NCBI GenBank assembly: GCA_002104985.1
Contig: MCGO01000005.1
Location: 372,001-436,000, forward strand
Direction: 5' to 3'
From: Rhizoclosmatium globosum
Lineage: Eukaryota; Chytridiomycota; Chytridiomycetes; Chytridiales; Chytriomycetaceae
Length of the DNA: 64,000 nucleotides
Positions within the stretch are counted from its first letter, which is position 1. Every line of letters starts with the position of its first letter. Of the stretch, positions 11,222-23,190 are shown piece by piece. The position numbers and the translations under genes are program-made. The notes beneath the pieces are model-generated. The model had not been told where the DNA came from. It worked only from the letters and a program-made list of their open reading frames with translations, and ran no database searches.

Positions 11222-11967
11222 ATGTCATACCGTCGACCTGTTGGCTCCAACTCTCCATACGGCGGAGCCAGCAACAACCATAACGGAGGAGGATATGGAG
11301 GATTCGGTGGAGAGAATGCAATGCTGCAACAGAACGATGAGCATGTCGACCAACTGTCAGCGAAGATGTCGGTTCTCAAAGAGGTTAGCCGTCACCATCG
11401 TCCACGACGCATCAAAGTCTCCTGTGCGAGTCTAGAATGTTGGGCTGTGATAAGAAGATGATGAGAAGTGATGGAAGAACAGGATCAATATTAGGAACCT
11501 CCACATGACAGTTCCCCACGATGGGAAGCTTCCCACAGGAAAGGGCTTGCTAAACTTGGAAAAGGATAGCCAATAGATGAGTGGGTTTGGGGTTTTACGG
11601 GTTGAGGAGGGGACGGACTGCACATCGGATGGTAGGAGTGCAGTAATACCAGGTTGAAATCGACAGAGTAACAAACATTCATACCGAGAGTCTGTTACTA
11701 TTAGAGCTCTACTGTAAACCTGGGCTGTCACTCACAACTAACCCTCTCTCCGCTTAGATTTCACTACAAATTGGTGACGAAGTAACATATCAGAACAAAA
11801 TGCTCAACAGTATGGGAGAAGATTTCGACAAAACAGGAGATATTCTTGGAGGTACGATAAAGAAGCTCGGGCAGATTGCACGGAGCCCGAATGGATGGTG
11901 GATGCTGTGGTTGATGGCGTTCGTGGTTGTTGTTGTTATGTATATGATTCTTAGCAGGCTTTTCTGA
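11222..11967 (+). CDS. BET1: Bet1-like SNARE
   Basis: Two exons (11222-11383, 11758-11967), 123 aa. A Gly/Asn-rich N-terminus leads into the SNARE heptads (DEHVDQLSAKMSVLKE, then ISLQIGDEVTYQNKMLNSMG, FDKTGDILGGTIKKLGQIAR) and a C-terminal hydrophobic anchor (WWMLWLMAFVVVVVMYMIL). This is the Bet1 pattern: a Qc-SNARE for ER-to-Golgi vesicle fusion, anchored by its tail in the membrane. Splicing falls inside the SNARE motif and restores the heptad register. The intron is 374 nt, several times longer than most in this window; it holds no recognisable gene. Confidence 0.92.
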
Positions 11968-12055
11968 TGAATGTGACGATAAACGATGAGTAAAAGTAGA
12001 GACGGTGTGTTACTGTAAGTTTTCGGACACTTCACCAAACACAACTTTGCAACAA

Positions 12056-14106
12056 ATGGCCGCCGAACGAGACATCGCCGCCGCCACGCTCGCCCTCGAG
12101 AACGGCGACGGAACACGCGCGGCCACGCTGCTGACTAAGGCGATCGCTGTAGCGCCGAGTGCCGCGCTGTTCGACCTCCGCGCGGCCGTGTTTGCGAAAC
12201 TTGGAAACACAGACGCGGCGCTCAGAGACGCGAACTCGGTCGTTCAACTGGATCCGCACTCGTCCGTGGTTGGTGTTGGTTCTTCTTGGTGCCTCCATCC
12301 CGCTCTTACCTCCGAGACAGGGCTATCTCAGGGCCGCCCGTATCTTCAGAAAGAAGGGCTTGAACGATGCTGCCTTCAAAATATGTCGAATTGGTGTTTC
12401 AAAAATCAGAAGCAATGATCCTGACAGAAAGGTTTGGCTTTACTCGTGTTTCCGTGTTGCCCTGACATTCTCTTTCTGGTAAATAGGCCCTTGAAGCTGT
12501 TTACTTGGATGTAGCCGGCAAGCTTGGAATTTCTCTCAAACGCCAAAAGAAGGAAAACGCAGCACCCTCTGGTCAAAAGCAGCCTCTCTCGAAGCCTCAA
12601 AATGGTGGAGACCCTGGCGGTGCACCCACTGAGACTGAAGTTATTCCGTTACCCCCACCACTCCCAACAATCATCCACAACTTTGGCTCTCACTCCATCC
12701 CTTTCGAAATTATTCAAGCAATTTTTGAGCTCCTTCCTCTCAAAGAAATAACAAAGTGCCTGCGTCTCTCGTCCTCAATCCGTGCCATGCTCAGCAATAA
12801 CAAGTTTCTATGGCGCGATTTGGACCTGTCGAAATACTCTCATAAAGTAACAGATACTACAATCACGTCATTGATGCTCCGCGGGCGAGACCAGATTCGG
12901 ACCATTGTCTTGAAAGACTGTTCGAAAGTGACCAAAGCGGGGATTCGCGCCGTCTCCAATTCAAAGTCAAAGCTATCATGTTTTGAGTTTACATTTAACC
13001 GGAAAGTTGCTTCAGAATTGCTTGTTGCTGCTGTTCGTGCATATTCTGGAGAGTCCATTCGTCGTGTGAATTTGTCAGGAACGGGTATTTCCGACGAAGG
13101 CATTGGACTACTTTTAGACAAATGCTCTGGACTGGAGGAACTGTCACTCTCTGAGTGTCCTTCTTTGACAGATGCTTCGTTGAACACAACACTCAGACTC
13201 GTTCTCTCACACAAGCAACAGCAACTTCAAAGTGACGAACCAACTGCTGTGTCTATTCCCCTTTATTCCCTGAAATCACTCGACGTGTCAAATAACCCAA
13301 ACCTCTCTGATAAACTGGGTGGCAACGTTGCCCGATGTTTTTCTTCGCTGACCACCATCGTCCTCGATAAACTGCCGTTGATGACAAATCGCACATTGGA
13401 AGCCCTTGCGCTTCATTGTAAACAGATGGAGTCTGTCAGCGCGACAGGAATCACGTTCAACTATATCCAGGGAGGAGAAGGCGGGAATACGTGGAACACG
13501 TCAATGCTTCTCATGGCAAAAGAATGTAAAAATCTGAAAGCCATTCGCATCGGATCTTGCAAATTTGTGGAAGACGCGGGACTAGACGCTTTAACAGCCC
13601 TCTGTCACAACCTTGAAGTCCTTGGTGAGTCTGTTCAATGCCACGATTGGGGTTCTAATCCAAACATCAATGAAGAATTCCCTAAATCTGCGAACATAAC
13701 CGATAGATCTCTTGCCAGAATCGGGACACGCTGTAAATTACTTACACATCTGACGGTGTCAATGTGTCCCAATCTAACTGACACGGGCATCATCAACTTC
13801 CTGCAACGACAAACAGAGCTGAACAAGCTCACAAACTTGGACATTTCCGCGAACCCGCGCATCACAGATAAAACCATGGAAGCGTTATGTGTGTATGGGA
13901 AGGGTTTGGTTGAGTTGAACATGTCAGGATGTGGATTGACTGGAGCGAGTATTTTGCAGTTTGCCAAGATGAAATCAGAAGTTGGGAAAGCGGGGGGTAA
14001 GAAGTTGGCGGTGTGGAATTTGGATCGATGTAGTGGTGTCGGGAATGAGACTGTGGTTACTGTGAGAGGATTACTGCCACGAGCTCGGATTACTGCGAAT
14101 TTGTAG
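12056..14106 (+). CDS. TPR-F-box-LRR protein, Dia2/Pof3 type
   Basis: Three exons (12056-12268, 12321-12431, 12487-14106), 647 aa. An N-terminal TPR array is seen (ERDIAAATLALENGDGTRAA, ALFDLRAAVFAKLGN, GYLRAARIFRKKGLNDAAF). A Gln/Pro-rich linker leads to an F-box near residues 180-220 (PFEIIQAIFELLPLKEITK, FLWRDLDLS), followed by about ten leucine-rich repeats up to the end. This order is that of yeast Dia2 and fission yeast Pof3, substrate adaptors of SCF ubiquitin ligases that act in DNA replication, replisome disassembly and genome stability. The architecture is certain; orthology to Dia2/Pof3 is inferred from domain order. The F-box should bind Skp1, and the repeats the substrate. Confidence 0.88.
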
Positions 14107-14227
14107 GATAGATTTTTGGTATAGCGTGGAATGTGGTGTTGATTGAGATGGAAGTGTGGGTATGAACATAATTATATTTGGAGCAATACACCAGAGACCA
14201 ATCAACCATTTGAGTGCATCACTTGAA

Positions 14228-14553
14228 TTAAAACTTCTCGTCGTCGCAGTCGTCGTCGAATTCTGTGAGAAGAGTGGCTATGAGTAACGCAACAACAACA
14301 ACGCAAGGCAGCAAAAAGAGACTCAACTGTTGAAGAAGTCCTGGTCCGCGAGTCTCTCCTGTTCGAATGCCAAAGACGAGAGACGTTGTTGTTAGCAACA
14401 AACAGGACTCGGAGTCTTGGACTGAGTTGATCTCACCTGTGCCTGGCCGCCAAACTGAATCGCAGCCTCAACTTGACCCGCGGTGGATTCGGGCGTTTCC
14501 ATCGCATCCTCCATCTCTTGTTGCTGCTTGGACTTGGAGCTGCTCGACGACAT
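14228..14553 (-). CDS. Small tail-anchored protein, unknown
   Basis: Model of two exons (14553-14409, 14358-14228), about 91 aa. The first exon gives a polar Ser/Lys/Gln-rich head (MSSSSSKSKQQQEMEDAMET), the second a basic-aromatic junction, one hydrophobic span (LSLFLLPCVVVVALLIATLL) and a strongly acidic tail ending EFDDDCDDEKF. The intron (50 nt, donor GTCCTG, internal CTAAC branch-like site) was picked because only it joins the frames. Not recognised. It starts 59 bp from the RPGRIP1L start on the other strand, so they share a promoter. Confidence 0.45.
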
Positions 14554-14612
14554 TTTTGTGTGGAGTGTTTTGTCACTCTCTCGCCCAAAACCTCCCTCAA
14601 ACACTCCCAAAG

Positions 14613-17600
14613 ATGACGATGGCTCGCTCGCACGCCGTGGTCATGGCGGGTATGGGTGGGAAGATACTTGGTATGCAACATTGGTCCTGTCATTGAATAT
14701 TCGCTAACATTGATATTCGAATTCCATAGACAGACAGGAAGAAGACGAAGTGTATAAACTGCGATCAGAGAACTTGTCACTCAAAAAGAAACTCAATCTG
14801 CAGGATGATCGAGCCAAAAAGTAAGAATTCAGTAGACCTAAGACTTCATGGACGCGCTTTAAAGTACACTCACAGACTTACTGTCAAAGTCCAGCGCTTA
14901 TCAGAAGATCTCGTCCGAAACAAAGAAATAATGGCTGGAGATGAAAGCAAACTGGGAAAACCGAAACCTATAAAAGGTTCGTTAGAACTCAATTCAAATA
15001 CTGACATCTTACATTCGAATCGTTACTCTCAGGAGAATTCAAAAATATTGAGGAAGCGTATAGTTTGATCGAAGATCTGAGAGATCAACTGAAGGAGCTC
15101 ACAAAAGAAAATACTGTGACAAGGAATAAGGTGTGAAGCTTAAATTTATGAGACACTCATTGACCCTAGCATTTATAGATGCAATACTTTCGTACCCTTC
15201 ATGAAGCTGAATCTCGAAAACGAACACCATATGATCATATTCCGCCACGAATTCAAGGCGTATGTACCTTAATATTTTACAGCAACTGAATTAACGTAGA
15301 AACTGAGTAGCAGTCAGCCAAGAAACGTCTACATCCAAGCTTAGTCGTAAAATCAAAACCAGGTGGAATGGCATCGGCCAGAACCTCCGGGAATCCTTCT
15401 CCTGAACCTCCGCAACATCACAACCAAGAAGAACTTGATAAACTGTAAGATCCGGAACGAAATTAATTCTTTTGCTAATTATTTGCTGATTAGGGAGGAG
15501 ATGAATGGAATGCTAAGACTGAAACTGGGTGAAGCCGATGCTGAAGTTGAAAAGGCAAAGCAGGAATCCATACGATTTCAAGACGCTCTAGAAAAGTTTG
15601 TCTATTTGACAAGTGCGATTTAAATCTAATCCCAGTTATATTCAGAGATCAGCATCAACATGAAATTGATCGAGCCGCACTTCAACTTGAACTAGCAGAT
15701 TCTCGAAAACGCGAACGAGAGCTTGCCGGAAAATATGACGCGCTGGACGAACGATTCAGAGCTATGCTGGAAGCTCACCAAGAAGCACTTCGTGTCTCAG
15801 ATGAGCTAAACGCAGATCTGAAAGAAGAACGACGCAGATGTGTCGAAATGGAACACGAAGTCAAAAAAGCGTATGGAGCAGGTCAAGAAAATGCTGAGGT
15901 AACGTTCTCCTTAATCTTGAAATTATACTCATTGGAAAACTACTTTGTAGCTGTTGGCTTTAATTGACGACCTTCGTGAGGAAAAGCGACTGCTAGAGCA
16001 AGAGCAAGCAAACTTGTTGGACGCTCAATTCAATCGTGATCGTGAAGAAGAGTATCAACATGAAATCGAGGAGCTACGAGACAATTTGAGAAAGCATATA
16101 CAGGATCTCGCGTTCCACTTGGATGAGAAGCGGGCGATTCATGAAGAAAACGAGTCTCTTAAAGGTAAACCCGCTATTGCCTTCTTGTATATTAACTGAC
16201 TGCATTTGCGTGCAGAACATCTCCGTGAGCTTCGAGACGAAAAGCACGATACTGACAAACGAATGTTTGAAATCCAACAAGAGCTGGATGAGTTGCGCGA
16301 AAAAATGAACTTTTTCTGCAAAAACGGAGAAATCGATATCTCTGAGATTGAAGAAGCTCTGTCAATTGTTCGTCTCCGGAGAGAACGCGGGATTTCGTTG
16401 GATTTCTTGCTTGAAGCGGAGGAGCTTTATGCTGTGAGTGAAGAAAGCTGATTTAAGTTGTACTTACTATTTTGCAGGACAAAGAAGTTCTTCAAGAGCT
16501 GCGCGTTCAATATGCAGACTGTATTCATGAGCTCGAAAAAGTCCGCAAGCTCTTGTACTTACAGGAGCACATCAACAAGGACTATAAGCTCGAATGTGAG
16601 GAGTTGAATAGGAAAATGGAAGCGCTTAAGAACGGATACGGTAATTCTTGATCAACACTATTCGATCTTCTCATGTGACTTTGATTAGAATTGAGACTGG
16701 AAGAAGACTCAAGGTTGCTGGACCTTCGTTCCAACAAAATCGCGCTTCTCGAAGGACAACTCAAGAGCATTGTGTACGGAACAGCAAAAGTGCCAGCAGA
16801 AATTGAGAAGCCTAAAGATGATGACGATATTGTCGAGCTTGCCACTGGTGAGTAACCGCGTTGTTTCTGTTAGTCCATATTAACGACTACGATTTAATTA
16901 AGGTCAAAACCTCATTGAGATTCATATCGAATCGGCTCTCATCTCTGACGATGGAATGTACCATATCAGAAAACTTGGCCTCGACATGGAAGATTCTGCT
17001 AAACTCACGACATTCATTCACTACGACTTCTTTGAGTTTGAAACGCAAGTGTCTCTGATGGGACTTAGCCAAAAACCTGTCTTCAACTTCACATCCAAGT
17101 ACAAAGTCTACACAGACGACTTCTTTCTTCAATATCTTCAGTCAAAGCATACAGTGCTCAACTTTGCTGTTTCAAATGGTGTCGAATTCTTCAATGTTGG
17201 AACTTGTAATGTTGTAATGAAGGAGCTCACCGACCCAGACCGGACAGACCGACTACGATACTACGCAGACCTTATCAGTAATCACGATAACCGAACTATT
17301 ATCGGGAAAGTTGACTTTGGTTTAAGAGTACGTCTTCCAATGGCTCAAGCTATTCGTTCTTTCAAAGAACGCACAGTGGCGCTTAATTTGCTTACTGTCT
17401 CTGACAAAGAAGTATCAAGCCGTAGGTTCAGACCTCGTGCAGATACGAATGATTTGGTTATACGTATCATCAGTTGTTCTCATCTACGACAACCACCGGG
17501 ACGAATTCCTGCCGTGTTTGCAAGCTTTCAGTTCTATATACATGAAACAATGGTTACAGACACTATTCGTAACAGTACAAGCCCATTGCTCAATTTTCTC

Positions 17601-20543
17601 CGAATACTGCCATTGCCTATGACATCAGATTTGGATCGATATCTACGCACGGCTAACCTTCATATTATGATTTTGGATGATAATGATGGTATTGAAGACT
17701 TTGAATACGGATCCGTTTCAGTGCCATTGCTTCCATTAGCTTTGGGCGAAAAGATCTACGATGAATATTTCTTGACTGATGGATTTGGCAACGGAAAAAG
17801 CAAAGTAACGATTAGCTTGGAGTGGTCAAAGCCATACAAGCTCAATGTTGTTCCGCTAATTTCTCAACTGGATGAACAAGCCGCATCCAGCCAGGATAGG
17901 TCAAACCGCGCCGTCCATAGTCAAGATGATGGCGAAGAAGATTCTGAAAAAAGAAGTCAATCCGGCACAAGTCGGACAGATGTCGAGTCTGATTCGATGG
18001 ATAAATTTGAGGAGAAGAAACAGAAATACAAGCGCAGAAACTTTGAGGATATGAAATCAGACGACGGGTCATCCAGACCGCAGGAGTCAGAGAGTGAGTC
18101 GACGGCTGAAGGCTCCAGTTCGGCAGAGAAGGCCAACCACTCAAAAATATCGAAAGAATCCACCACAACTGGAAAATCGGAAGAAGTTCGTCATGGCAGT
18201 TCCATCTTAGCTACTCATAAATCCAGCTCAGAGTTGAGGAAGCAGCAAGAGCCTCACTCGACAAAAACTAGCAAAGCCAATTTAGTGAATGAGAAACATA
18301 CGTTAGAACCAGAAACAAATGCACGCGATGGGGCGAACAAGGAACACAAAAAGCCAAGTGTTGAGAATATTAAGTCTACAGAAAACCTCCAACGTGTGAA
18401 TAGTGAAGGCTCCAAGATAAACAAAGAAAAAAGTAAATCGCAACCTCAACTCAAATCAAGTAGTGATAATTTGCAGTCGCAGAAGGCGTCTTCTCACAAA
18501 TCAATGAATGATATCACAGATTCTAAAGGAGACCAGTCAAAAGTCTCTCATGAACTGAAACACAGTAAAGATGAGCTCAAGTCCTCCAAAAAAGCCCTCG
18601 AAAAGGTCGAAAAGGAGGAAAATGATCCAAGAAAAATATCCCTAAAATCCTTGAGGGAAGAGGAGGCGAAAAAGGACAACGAAAAGCAAGCATCCCATAA
18701 ATCCTCACAAAAGTCACTTTCAAAAGACGAGAAACATTCAAAGAGTAAAGAATCAGTGAAAGATATCAAGAGAAGTAAGGCGGACCTGGCCCATTCCAAG
18801 AGCAAAGACGAGTTGGCAGACCATCGATCTTCTCAACAATCTTTGGATAGCTCTAAAAGCAGCAAAGAATCAGTCGATAAAGATGCCGACTCAGAATCAA
18901 AATCTCATCGAGACAGTACAAATTCCTCCACGTCTCAACTTGAGTCCAAGGATAGCAACGACGACGAAGAAACAAGTGATTTGAGAAAGTCGTCTCGTGA
19001 TGAAGACTCGAGTGAATTGAAATCGTCATCAAAGTCTTCAGCATCTAAATCAAAATCGTCGAAATCCAAAACAAGCAGCAGCAGCAAACAAACCAAATCA
19101 ACGTCTGACGAAGAAACCAGTAGCCACAAAAAGTCTTCCAATGACGAAGAATCCAGTGACTTAAAATCAACTTCCAAATCATCAACTTCCAAGTCAAAAT
19201 CATCAACGTCAAAAACCAGCAGCAGCACGAAAAAGTCAGTCACAATAACTGATGAAGAAGATACAACAGTGTCACATGATGAAGAAGACTCAAGCGAAAA
19301 CAAGACATCTGCTTCAAAGTCATCCAAATCAAAATCCTCGAAATCAAAGACGGATACCAGTTCTCCCATATCTTCAAGCAAGGAGCCTTCCGAAAAGTCG
19401 GATTCTGGGGAGGCCGATGAAGAGTGAGTTATCATATTTGGAGATTGGCAATTCCAATATAACAACAAAAATTACAGCACCAGTTCAACGCCGAAAGCAA
19501 AATCCAAAAAGTGCGTTACATTGATTCTGTGTTCGTATTTGGAAAAACTAACGCATATAATGATAGATCTACGTCAGAAGAACCTGACACTACCTACTCC
19601 AAGTCATCTTCAACATCATCTCTTGACTCTCTTCATAGTGCCCATAAATCTAAAAATAGCTCATCAGAATCTTTGATCTCTGGCTCATCAGATACCGTCA
19701 AACCCAAAAAATCAGACTCAAACGAATCCCTTCCGTCCTCCTCTAGTTCAAGACAAAGTAGTATTCTTTCAGATGCAGAACGCAGCTTGTTTCGTTCGTC
19801 AGATGAAAGCAATAGTCGCTCAAAGCACTCTGAAAGTGAGTCACAGAAAGACACGTCAAGCTCGAAGCAAAACACAACCACAGAAGAAGAAACAACAGAC
19901 ACTCATAACAAAAGCTCAGAGTCTCTAATATCTACAGATAATGACAATAGCGAAACATCGTCCGTCAAAGATACACGAAGTACTTTGTTCACAATTCGTT
20001 TGGAAGAAATTCTTTTCAAGACTCAGTCGCCAAAGACATCAAGACTTCTGCGAAATGTCAATCAGTTCTTTGTTAGTTTTGAATTTCTGAATTACCCTCC
20101 CGAAGAACTAGAGACACATTCTATTCAACGAGATGACAGTGGTGCTCATGCAATTACGTACTCGAAAAGTATGCTATTATCTGTTAAATTTGAAAAATAC
20201 TCACTCAATATTTTATCTCTTAGCCTTTAGCTTACATCCTTTCAAAAATGAACGCGCTCGACATGATTTAACACGGGTTATGAATTCTCGAGACCAACGG
20301 GACACCACAGTTTTATTCACTGTTGTCTCTGAACCAACTGAAGATTCGGATCCGGATTCAGAATGTGAGGATATTGCATTCGCCAAACTGGATCTACTTG
20401 AATTAGCGGATGAAAGCATAAACGATGGAATCGACTCTGTCCGAAAAGATTTGCAAGTATGGGACGCAAACGGTGATATTTTGATGGGAACATTAGTTGT
20501 GGTTGTCAAAGGAATTTCAATTCTCGCAGAATGCCTGGAATAA
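14613..20543 (+). CDS. RPGRIP1L: RPGRIP1L-like ciliary transition-zone protein
   Basis: Sixteen exons: 14613-14670, 14730-14820, 14876-14976, 15033-15130, 15179-15259, 15314-15444, 15494-15595, 15646-15898, 15951-16164, 16216-16433, 16478-16640, 16689-16847, 16903-19423, 19478-19510, 19567-20168, 20224-20543; 1714 aa, all joins in frame. Residues 10-550 are coiled coil. The RPGRIP1-type C2 domain follows (FIHYDFFEFETQVSLMGL, RLPMAQAIRSFKERTVAL), then a second C2 (VFASFQFYIHETMVTD). A Ser/Lys/Glu-rich disordered insert of about 660 residues separates these from the C-terminal RPGRIP1 domain (FTVVSEPTEDSD, CEDIAFAKLDLLEL). In animals and algae this scaffold builds the Y-link region at the base of cilia. 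Its presence indicates an organism that makes a flagellum. The insert length is unusual for the family. Confidence 0.93.
18962..19235 (+). repeat. Two-copy coding repeat in the RPGRIP1L insert
   Basis: Two imperfect copies of about 144 nt (48 residues) in tandem, beginning near 18962 and 19106. Copy 1 contains RDEDSSELKSSSKSSASKSK and copy 2 NDEESSDLKSTSKSSTSKSK. Codons differ at many silent positions, so the duplication is not recent or the copies are under purifying selection on composition. Confidence 0.7.
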
Positions 20544-20643
20544 AGTGATAAGGCCCAGACCAAAGATTTGCATTTCGTCTTCATATTCGTTTGACACTTT
20601 TGGGGCTGAATATAATTGTCAGTGGAAACGATCGCTCAGGAGA

Positions 20644-23094
20644 ATGCATCCAGAAGAAAGAGGTTTGAGTCATTATGAATATGCAGTGGTAGAATTAGGT
20701 GAGTGCCAAAGTCAGTGTGATGAATATTAACTTTATACCAAGAACCACACTGTAACCCCCATGAAAATCTTCAAATACAAGAGGCGTCTGGTACTGCAGA
20801 AGATACCCTTTTATTTTTGATGTTGGACATTCCAGCTCCAAGGGATGGCGGATTGCCACAAGGCTTGGAGCGATACTTTGGTGCTCGAGCATATGCTGCA
20901 GTTGTCAATCCTTATCTCCATAAATCTGAAAAACAAGAACGTTTACTGAATATTAATGAGTTACCTTCAACTCAATTTTGTAACAAGGTTGGTTGATGGA
21001 CATTTGATGATTACTAATCGCTTATGCACAACAGGTGCCCTCGATGTGTCAACAAACATGGTTTCTGAGTCCATTCATTTTCTTCTATAATAATCACTAT
21101 GAGCTTGGGTCGTGTTTGATATTGGAGAAACCAAAACTTTCGTCTCAAGTGAAGGCAACTCCAAAACTGCAAATATCCAAAAGATTTCGGCACTATCGGA
21201 CAACCATCCAAGCCCTTGTTTTCTCCCTTATTTTTATCTGTTTCGCTATCTCGTTGATTCTCTATATCTTGACATATGATTTTGCACATGGTGGATTCCC
21301 GCATCAAGATCATTGCAGCGTCAAAGTGATTCAAAATTCTAACGCCACCTATGAGTTTCAATATCAATATAAGGGAGCAATGAGCACGTCGACGGACTAC
21401 AAAACTGCTTACTACCTTGTCCAGTCAGAAACAGGGTGCACATCGTACTCATCTTCTTCAACTCCAAAATTTCTTGCGACAATGTTTTGTCTCGTTGGAA
21501 TTGTATGTGGATCATGTTTCATTGGATACTAATTTCTGTCAGTTTTTCTTGGCAGTTTTCACCAATACCTTCAAGCCTGCCACTCATCGTGGCCTGCTTA
21601 GATACCTGAGACAGCTGGGAACACCCATGGTTGAAGAAGTCATGATATCGTATGCATGGCAAGCCGGCCACTCAGAAGATGTCCGATGTATTGGGAAGGC
21701 CCTGCTTAAATCTGGAATTGGTGTCTGGATTGACATCCTGAAACTCACCACCGGCGACAAAACATCAAAGACTACAAGGACGGTAGCAGCGCACGCCAGA
21801 TTCGTGTTGATTATGTTGACGACGCGTTACATAAATTCTCCAGCCTGTTTCGTGGAAATTTACGAGGCTTTGCGGACTCCTGGTGCTTCAAATCGCGTCA
21901 TTATTTATGTTGTGGACGAAACTGCCTATTCAAAGCCTGATGAGCTGTGTGCTGTTGATCTGGAGAAGGTCAAACAGCTCGCAACGCAATTAGAATCGAA
22001 AGGACTCAAAGTCTTATGGAAATTAACTGACCTTATCGATTATCTTAATAAGAATGTCGTGTATTCAGTGGACCGAACCCATCTACTTTGGTGGCAAAGA
22101 TATGTCAGTGCTGGAGCTGGGGTTCCAGACAAGGCCATTCCACCTGACACCAAGGCTTCCAATGCCCTAAAAAAATGCAATCTCAAGCTTTTTACGCTCC
22201 CGTCTTTCAAGTCTCAAGGAAATCGCGACAGTTATAGAAATGAAATTCCCCTCAGATTTACAAGACACGGCGTATCTTTAATTTCACGCATTCGGAGTTA
22301 AGTTCTAGTCACAAGTACTTCAAAATTATTCTAATGCATGCAATAGTTGCGAATGTGTGGATATCAGGTGATTTGAGAGAACTTGGTCAAAATGCGTCTG
22401 CGTTTCCTTGGCTGTTTCTCTTCTTCAGTATCTGCCTAACTCTTCCTGTGGTCGACCTTTTGACTGGAAACTTGGTGACTGACGCTCGCGGTTCAATGTT
22501 TCCTTTGTCTATAATCTTTCTAGCGTACAGTTTTGGAGTTGTAAGTGGTGTTTCTTTCATTCAAACAAAAAGATCGAGCCCACAACTTCTTCATCTTTGA
22601 AAAATTGTGACGATGATCATTTCTTCATTGCAATTCATGACTTTGAGATGCGACATCCAGTTGCAGACAACCTGCGTACTTTTTTAGGAAACATTGGTTT
22701 TCATCAACCAAATCCTGAGGGGGAAACCAAACGAGCTTCAATAAGCGTTAATGTCTTTGTGTTTGGAGGTGGATTAACAAAGCATCAAAGCCGGGAAGAA
22801 CAAGAATCAATTGTTCAACAACAAGTTCAAACGTTCAATCAATATTTGGTTAATCACGAATTGCGCGTAGAAGACTGTGTGCTCGTGTGCGTGAATGCCG
22901 AAGCAAATACTGAGGATATTCCCGGTCTGTTTGGCGCTAAGCTTTCATTTCCATGGCAAGAAGATTCAGTAATGGGATGTTATTTGATGTTGTTGGGAAG
23001 TGCGCTTGGAAATAGTCTCGGCGAAGAAGTACTTCTCCAAAATGGTTTGAGAGTCAAAAATGCATTGATGCGGTATGCGAAAATGCTAAAGTGA
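20644..23094 (+). CDS. Polytopic membrane protein with TIR domain
   Basis: Model of six exons (20644-20698, 20743-20987, 21035-21502, 21543-22296, 22347-22540, 22573-23094), 745 aa, all in frame. Order: cytoplasmic-looking N-terminus; span 1 near 157-180 (TTIQALVFSLIFICFAISLI); a roughly 60-residue Cys-containing loop; span 2 near 243-263; a TIR domain near 287-385 (EEVMISYAWQAGHSEDV, GIGVWIDILKLTTGD, RFVLIMLTTRYINSPACF, VEIYEALRTPG, VIIYVV); a linker; spans 3 and 4 near 527-572; and a C-terminal domain of about 170 residues I cannot place. The Glu in FVEIYEAL (about 361) aligns with the catalytic Glu of NAD-cleaving TIR domains such as SARM1. Start uncertain: the frame stays open upstream into the RPGRIP1L 3' end. 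Function is inferred only from the TIR fold. Confidence 0.78.
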
Positions 23095-23190
23095 AGGTGA
23101 CAGGGTATTATATAGACTAGATTTTTATTTCAAAAAGATATTCTAATACATCTATTATGAGTCACGTAGAAAATGAAAATGAGGTCAGAA

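Noticed and set aside
18935..19468. 177-codon minus-strand Asp/Ser/Leu frame.
   Set aside because: Antisense of the Ser/Lys-rich RPGRIP1L insert; a frame shadow.
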